DNA from: Litorimonas sp964425355
GTDB lineage: Bacteria; Pseudomonadota; Alphaproteobacteria; Caulobacterales; Maricaulaceae
Reading direction: 5' to 3'
Assembly (NCBI GenBank): GCA_964425355.1
Contig: CAYRMO010000032.1
Location: 1-27,138 of the forward strand
Length of the DNA stretch: 27,138 nucleotides
The position numbers were made by a program, and so were the translations under genes. Below, in pieces: positions 23,389 to 27,138 of this stretch. Position 1 is the first letter of the stretch, and every line of letters begins with the position of its first letter. Under the pieces are notes generated by a model. That model ran no database searches. It worked only from the letters and a program-made list of their open reading frames with translations, and had not been told where the DNA came from.

Positions 23389-24513
23389 CTACAGTCGCGC
23401 AACAACCGAAAGCATAGCATCAATCGTGGCAGCCCCTAATTCGGCTGAGCGGTCTGGGCTCCATCCCTCCCCTGCATCTGGCGCATTGGCATTATCTTTG
23501 AACGGCATTTCAAGGGTCATGGCCAAACAATCATAGCGATGCGCTACAAAATTCGTACACATGGTCAGATTGGCCTTACCAGGTTGAGATATAGGATAGC
23601 CAACCTCAGTCTGAAAATCCGGTGACGCCTTTTTATAAGCCTCTAAAAAGGCCAAAAGATCGCCATCTTGCTTTTCTGTGTAGCCCGGAATGCCCTGGGC
23701 ACCCGCTATAAAATTATAGGGTAAGGCTTCATCGCCGTGAACGTCCAGACAAAGTACAGGATTATCACCATCCATCGCCGCAATAACACAATCAACCTCA
23801 GGCGAGCGCTCCGGCGTCGACACGCCCCATTCGCGGTTTAAATTTGCGCCGGCTGCATTTGTACGCAGATTCCCGTGTCGGGAGCCATCAGGGTTCATAT
23901 TTGGAACAATTCTAAAATGTGCAGATTTCAAAAGCGTTTTTGACGCCGCGTCTTCTGGGTCTAAAAGCCTAGCCAAAAAACCTTCCATCCACCATTCAGC
24001 CATGCTCTCGCCAGGATGCTGACGCGCAATCACCCAAAATGTCTTATCCCCTTCGCCAACGCGCAGGCAGTCAATATCTTGTCCGTCAATAGACTGACCT
24101 AGGACTTCAAGCGAAACGCCATCATGTTGCAGGCAATCTGCAATAAGGTCTGCATGACGCTCCATGCTGTAGGGCGCGAAATAAGCGTAATAAACAGAAT
24201 CTAACTCTGGCGTATGGTTCCAAACGAGGTGACCGTTTTCATAGCGTGTGTTTTCGACACGAAACCAGTCTTCACGGTCATAGCTCGCAACGACCCGGTA
24301 ATTCTCCCAACCGCCCGTATAGGCCGCATCAGCAGCATTGGTTAGGCGGAAGGTGCACTGTGTATTTTTCGTCCCGGTCGCGCGAAAATAGAACCACTGG
24401 AAGAAATCGGAATTTGTATCTTTTCTGATTTGCAGTCGGATGTCCGTCGGATCACTTGCATGATCAACAATGATATTGCCCGCATCAAATGCGGCCGTAA
24501 TATTGAGACTCAT
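23389..24513 (-). CDS. M14 zinc carboxypeptidase, cytosolic (CCP/AGBL-like) type
   Basis: 374 aa, no signal peptide. The N-terminal ~125 residues form the beta domain typical of cytosolic carboxypeptidases (FFQWFYFRATG, then YTGGWENYRVVASYDREDWFR in pieces). The catalytic domain has zinc ligands His166 and Glu169 in RQHPGESMAEWW and His259 in LDVHGDE, the substrate-binding NMNPDGSRHGNLRTN and ANLNREW, and the general base Glu335 in TLEMPF. Relatives in eukaryotes shorten polyglutamate side chains on tubulin; bacterial substrates are mostly unknown. An in-frame ATG at 24534 lacks a ribosome site, whereas GAGGAG (24528-24523) lies nine bases before the ATG at 24513, so I chose the latter. Confidence 0.9.
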   Translation of the reverse strand: MSLNITAAFDAGNIIVDHASDPTDIRLQIRKDTNSDFFQWFYFRATGTKNTQCTFRLTNAADAAYTGGWENYRVVASYDREDWFRVENTRYENGHLVWNHTPELDSVYYAYFAPYSMERHADLIADCLQHDGVSLEVLGQSIDGQDIDCLRVGEGDKTFWVIARQHPGESMAEWWMEGFLARLLDPEDAASKTLLKSAHFRIVPNMNPDGSRHGNLRTNAAGANLNREWGVSTPERSPEVDCVIAAMDGDNPVLCLDVHGDEALPYNFIAGAQGIPGYTEKQDGDLLAFLEAYKKASPDFQTEVGYPISQPGKANLTMCTNFVAHRYDCLAMTLEMPFKDNANAPDAGEGWSPDRSAELGAATIDAMLSVVARL

Positions 24514-24577
24514 TCTGTTTCGCTCCTCGTGCATTTTGAGATAAGTTATACCCAGACAAACCGCAGAAATTGGGCCT

Positions 24578-24618
24578 TAGTGCAATTTCTAAGTTCATGT
24601 TATCGCAAATTGCACTAG
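24578..24618. repeat. Palindrome at the 3' end of the NAGS-like gene (copy 2)
   Basis: TAGTGCAATTT (24578-24588) and AAATTGCACTA (24607-24617) are perfect 11-bp inverted arms with an 18-base loop. The right arm contains the stop codon of the NAGS-like gene. It shares its left arm and 15 of 16 bases of its right half with the palindrome at 14730-14758, and both sit at the end of a minus-strand gene. Strong stem, but no U-tract on either side. Confidence 0.6.
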
Positions 24619-25772
24619 ATGGTAAAATCTTCGGGCAATGAAATAACGGCTTGAACGGCGTCCGGTATGCTTTGGGGATCAAGGCCTTTCCAGAATACGC
24701 GCCATGAGACATCCGCAATTTCGCTATCAACGATCTGCATGCCATCGCATTGTTTCATATACCAGTCATTAAAGGGATTTTCGAGCCGAGAGCGCCAAAC
24801 AAAAGACGAGATGTCTTCGCAAGCTGCATCCCAGATATCGCGTCCAATGCCCTCGCCCCGTGCTTCTCGGACAACGAAGAATTTAGAAAGATAGGTCAAC
24901 TCATCTGACTCGGTATCAAAGGTTTTAAAGAGCGCCCCACCTCTATATTTTGAATCGATACATCCAAAAGTCAGCGGCGTATCAAAGAAATCAAGATTTA
25001 GTCTTTTCCCAAATGCAGCATCGATTGCCGTTGACAATTTTGGTATAGAAAAGGCGTCAAAACGCGTCCCTTTGACGATCTCCGCCCCGCGCCGGATTAA
25101 GGTCCCTGATCCACGCTCTGTGAAAAGTTCACCCAAGAGGTTTAAGGGCGACGCTATAATGTAGCTACGACGGTTCTCAGATTCTTTATCGAGCTGTAAA
25201 ACAGTATCGAGAAAACGGATTTGACCTGCTGAAAAATTTTCGGTTTCCATAAAGTCTGGTAACTGCTCAATCGTTAGCGTTTCCTTACGGTTGCCATTTT
25301 GATTCAGTCCGCCCGAGGGTTGTAAAAAGATAAGTTTGCGGGGTTGGAACCCTTTTATAAGCTTCGCCAAGCTCATTTTACCTCTGCGATCCGTCATAAT
25401 CAGAATTGGCACATTGCCTACGCGTGCTTTTCGGCGCACTTCCGAAATCAAGCCATAACTCGCCGTATCTAGTTTGGTGTTTTTAACTCCGGATCTTTCA
25501 AGATCTCGTGACAAGCTCTGCGCTTTTATCTTGGCCCCGCTGGGGTCCCCCAAAGCACCGACAATAAGGACGGGGGTAAGACCGAGGTTTGACAATATGC
25601 GTAGCGCTGAGGTCAGAGATTCCAATAATGGGTTTTTGAGACAACGCGGATCTAAAACGATCATCGCAAATGTCTCAGCATCCTGTCTGGCAAAGAGTTC
25701 CGCATAATATTTTGCGTCTCTTTGCGCCCCAATAGCAGAAAGGCTTTGTAAGACTGTCTCACGGATATTCAT
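24615..25772 (-). CDS. Vertebrate-type N-acetylglutamate synthase homologue with degenerate kinase domain
   Basis: 385 aa. The C-terminal half is a clear NAGS acetyltransferase (DUF619-type NAT, about residues 235-365): YLSKFFVVREARGEGIGRDIW with the acetyl-CoA loop, then FVWRSRLENPFNDWY and WRVFWKGL. The linker LLGELFTERGSGTLIRRG (about 212-229) is the junction seen in Xanthomonas/Maricaulis NAGS-kinase fusions, and the N-terminus (IGAQRDAKYYAELFARQDAE) aligns with their first helices. But the kinase core is not intact: where active enzymes have VIKVGG this has MIVLDPRC (37-44), and the usual HGGGPQ loop reads VGALGDPSG. So it probably makes N-acetylglutamate but does not phosphorylate it. 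ATG overlaps the argE stop as TGATG. Family assignment is firm; loss of kinase activity is inference. Confidence 0.87.
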   Translation of the reverse strand: MNIRETVLQSLSAIGAQRDAKYYAELFARQDAETFAMIVLDPRCLKNPLLESLTSALRILSNLGLTPVLIVGALGDPSGAKIKAQSLSRDLERSGVKNTKLDTASYGLISEVRRKARVGNVPILIMTDRRGKMSLAKLIKGFQPRKLIFLQPSGGLNQNGNRKETLTIEQLPDFMETENFSAGQIRFLDTVLQLDKESENRRSYIIASPLNLLGELFTERGSGTLIRRGAEIVKGTRFDAFSIPKLSTAIDAAFGKRLNLDFFDTPLTFGCIDSKYRGGALFKTFDTESDELTYLSKFFVVREARGEGIGRDIWDAACEDISSFVWRSRLENPFNDWYMKQCDGMQIVDSEIADVSWRVFWKGLDPQSIPDAVQAVISLPEDFTI

Positions 25773-26863
25773 CAGAGGCCGCGCTCTAAGGCCCGTCCAT
25801 ATCGTGCCGCTGCCATGTCTAATTGATCAATTTCGACATATTCATTCGGTTTATGGGCTTGTTCAAGATGACCAGGCCCAAAGACGACAGTATTTAGACC
25901 CGCCTCACTTAACATTGCAGCTTCGGTCCAATAGGGCAGATCGACTATGTCTAAGCCTGAAAACAGAGGTCTAAATACCGAAATTTCATGCGTCGCAAAG
26001 GGTTCGAACGCTACAATTGTATCTAACTCAGGCGCCTCACCATCAACATTTTGAGCTAGTCGATAAATATCGCTCTCCCTTTGTTTTACATTGTCACCCG
26101 GCGGCGGGCGCATGGACATCCATAATTTCGCATAGGTCGGAATAACATTATAAGCGCCATCACTATCTAGCTCACCAATATTTACACACAAACCTTTGAA
26201 AGGGTCTGTGCCATAATCAAGATGAACGTCAGCATAATCTCCGATTTTAGCCGCCAAACGCGCCGCCTCTAAAAGCGGGCGTTTTGTGATATCGGAGAGT
26301 GAGCTATGTCCGCCAGGTCCTTGAAATTGCGCCGTTATAGCCAGCATGCCACGATGGGCGCGCCCGACGCGACACGAGGTCGGCTCGCAGACAATGGCTG
26401 TCTCTATACCCTTGCCGTGACCCGCCTTGATAAAGGCTGGCATGATTTCACTGCCATGTTCTTCATCACCTGAGAATAGAACCGCAACGTCCTTTGGTTT
26501 TACCGCTGAGAGTGCCCCTAAAATACAGGCTGCGGCGCCCTTAATGTCACTTGTACCCAGACCAATCACGCGACCACCATCGCGGCGCAAGGTCAATGGA
26601 TCACCCGTCCAGCCTGCCCCGCTAGGCACCGTATCAATATGGACATTCAATAGAGTCTTTGGCCGGCCCCATGACGCAAAGACATAGCCTGAGTCAGACT
26701 TGCCCCGTGAGCGTTCGACTTGCGACACAATCAGCTCATCTGGCGAGAATTGTTTCAACATCTCTTCTAGATATCGTACACAGACCATTTCGTCGCCTGA
26801 CCCATTGCGTGTGTCAAAAGCGACCAATGTTTCAAGATAGTCGAGAATAGTGGATGTGTGCAT
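25772..26863 (-). CDS. argE: M20 deacetylase ArgE (acetylornithine or acetylcitrulline deacetylase)
   Basis: 363 aa from ATG 26863 (MHTSTILDYLETLVAFDTRN); the open frame extends 27 codons further into the ssrA promoter region, with residues that do not fit the family. Metal and catalytic residues: His in LLNVHIDTVP, Asp in GTSDIKGAAA, the Glu pair in FSGDEEHGSE, Glu in VCEPTSC and His in FGPGHLEQAH. LETLVAFDTRN and RVIGLGTSDIKGAAA closely resemble the Xanthomonas ArgE group, some of whose members deacetylate N-acetylcitrulline. Placement directly upstream of, and overlapping, the NAGS homologue supports a role in arginine synthesis. Which acetylated substrate it uses cannot be decided here. 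No strong Shine-Dalgarno is visible. Confidence 0.9.
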   Translation of the reverse strand: MHTSTILDYLETLVAFDTRNGSGDEMVCVRYLEEMLKQFSPDELIVSQVERSRGKSDSGYVFASWGRPKTLLNVHIDTVPSGAGWTGDPLTLRRDGGRVIGLGTSDIKGAAACILGALSAVKPKDVAVLFSGDEEHGSEIMPAFIKAGHGKGIETAIVCEPTSCRVGRAHRGMLAITAQFQGPGGHSSLSDITKRPLLEAARLAAKIGDYADVHLDYGTDPFKGLCVNIGELDSDGAYNVIPTYAKLWMSMRPPPGDNVKQRESDIYRLAQNVDGEAPELDTIVAFEPFATHEISVFRPLFSGLDIVDLPYWTEAAMLSEAGLNTVVFGPGHLEQAHKPNEYVEIDQLDMAAARYGRALERGL

Positions 26864-26938
26864 GTTGGAAATCAGTTTTCTCTCAATTGAACAATAGTCA
26901 CCCCCACCGCCTATTCTGTTACGCAAGGGCAATTGGAC

Positions 26939-26969
26939 TTGCAAGTCAGCATTTTCATCCCCATACTAT
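26939..26969 (+). promoter_or_regulatory. Probable ssrA promoter
   Basis: TTGCAA (26939-26944) and TACTAT (26964-26969) are separated by 19 bp, a little long, and would start transcription at about 26975-26977, just before the acceptor piece of the tmRNA. The -35 box is the centre of a perfect 12-bp palindrome, GACTTGCAAGTC (26936-26947). The divergent argE start lies at 26863, so this 112-bp gap probably serves both genes. Confidence 0.4.
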
Positions 26970-26975
26970 AGAGGC

Positions 26976-27138
26976 TGGCTTGCCAGCTATGACGATAAAC
27001 GCGCATGCAATAAGCGGACTGGACCCGGGGGCGGTACCCGGCGGCTCCACCATAATCGCTCAGAAGGTTTCAGAGCGGTTTTGATGGGGCCGAAATAGGA
27101 TCGACAGACGTCTAAAGATGTTAGCTTTCGTTCGTGTG
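26976..27138 (+). ncRNA. ssrA: Permuted two-piece tmRNA gene, truncated at window end
   Basis: The acceptor half comes first: T stem CCGGG (27025-27029) / CCCGG (27037-27041) with loop GGCGGTA, then CGGCTCC-ACCA ending in CCA at 27052. The coding half starts at 27086 with GGGGCCG and GGATCGACAG, the conserved 5' end of tmRNA. GGGGCCG (27086-27092) pairs with CGGCTCC (27042-27048) over 7 bp, including a G-U at the third pair, the alanyl-tRNA synthetase identity signal. Having the CCA end upstream of the GGGG end is the circular permutation known from Alphaproteobacteria, where processing yields two RNAs. The exact 5' end is uncertain (a GCTGG/CCAGC hairpin at 26975-26990 lies near it). The tag reading frame and pseudoknots lie beyond base 27138. 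It rescues stalled ribosomes and tags proteins for proteolysis. Confidence 0.93.
27053..27085 (+). other. Intervening segment of permuted tmRNA with hairpin
   Basis: 33 bases between the CCA end of the acceptor piece and the GGGG start of the coding piece. AATCGCTC (27054-27061) pairs with GAGCGGTT (27073-27080) over 8 bp (one U-G), loop of 11. In the precursor this stem would extend from the closed acceptor stem; it should be removed during maturation, with cuts after 27052 and before 27086. Confidence 0.8.

Noticed and set aside
26864..26944. N-terminal extension of ArgE by 27 codons
   Set aside because: It would place coding sequence in the ssrA promoter region, and the extra residues do not resemble ArgE N-termini.
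1..27138. CRISPR array, insertion sequence, prophage, toxin-antitoxin or known defence genes
   Set aside because: I read both strands for regular repeat-spacer units, transposase or integrase motifs and common defence domains and found none.

Overview
The window looks like a scaffold piece from an aerobic, Gram-negative alphaproteobacterium. The best evidence is a circularly permuted two-piece tmRNA gene (ssrA) at the right end, a layout typical of Alphaproteobacteria. Supporting signs are a thyA/folA/hflK/hflC/DUF2065/Do-protease cluster, a mreB-mreC-mreD-mrdA-rodA operon, an Mla-type lipid transporter whose permease carries a STAS domain, and a vertebrate-type N-acetylglutamate synthase homologue of the kind known from Maricaulis and Xanthomonas. 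Base composition looks close to or a little under 50% GC by eye, which would suit a low-GC member of the Hyphomonadales/Maricaulales. That family-level placement is inference.

Layout. 1-3176 (minus): Mla-type ABC lipid transporter, permease to ATPase to MCE protein to auxiliary lipoprotein, the last cut by the window edge. 3244-4218 (plus): a dipeptide (L-Ala-D/L-Glu) epimerase-like enzyme. 4226-4840 (minus): an unrecognised lipoprotein. 4968-5067: a run of 100 N that cuts the 3' end of a sodium:neurotransmitter-symporter-family transporter (to 6461, minus). 6571-12109 (minus): the cell-shape/elongasome operon mreB, mreC, mreD, mrdA (PBP2), rodA. 12259-13847 (minus): miaA and a TVP38/DedA-like membrane protein. 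13863-14732 (plus): serB. 14755-18473 (minus): hflK, hflC, DUF2065 and a periplasmic Do-type protease. 18552-19070 (minus): folA. 19100-21093 (plus): a VUT-family transporter, an exported START/SRPBCC-like protein and a TIGR04283-like glycosyltransferase. 21038-23315 (minus): a lipoprotein M20D amidohydrolase and thyA. 23389-24513 (minus): an M14 carboxypeptidase. 24615-26863 (minus): an N-acetylglutamate synthase homologue with a degenerate kinase domain, coupled to argE. 26976-27138 (plus): permuted ssrA, truncated by the window end before the tag codons.

How the parts work together. Much of the window serves the cell envelope: lipid trafficking (Mla), murein elongation (MreBCD, PBP2, RodA), murein-peptide recycling (epimerase), membrane and periplasmic quality control (HflKC, Do protease). 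The rest is housekeeping: thymidylate/folate (ThyA, FolA), serine (SerB), tRNA modification (MiaA), arginine synthesis (NAGS homologue, ArgE) and ribosome rescue (tmRNA). Coding is tight: many genes share ATGA, TAATG, TGATG or TTGA overlaps, so translational coupling is likely.

No CRISPR array, insertion sequence, prophage, rRNA or tRNA gene was seen. I did not find an obviously new multi-gene system. The least ordinary items are the kinase-degenerate NAGS homologue next to a Xanthomonas-like ArgE, the permuted tmRNA with its non-standard T loop and spacer hairpin, a palindromic element shared by two gene ends, and a four-gene block sitting between folA and thyA. No stretch longer than 300 bases lacks a gene; the longest gene-poor stretch is 4841-5067, which includes the N gap.
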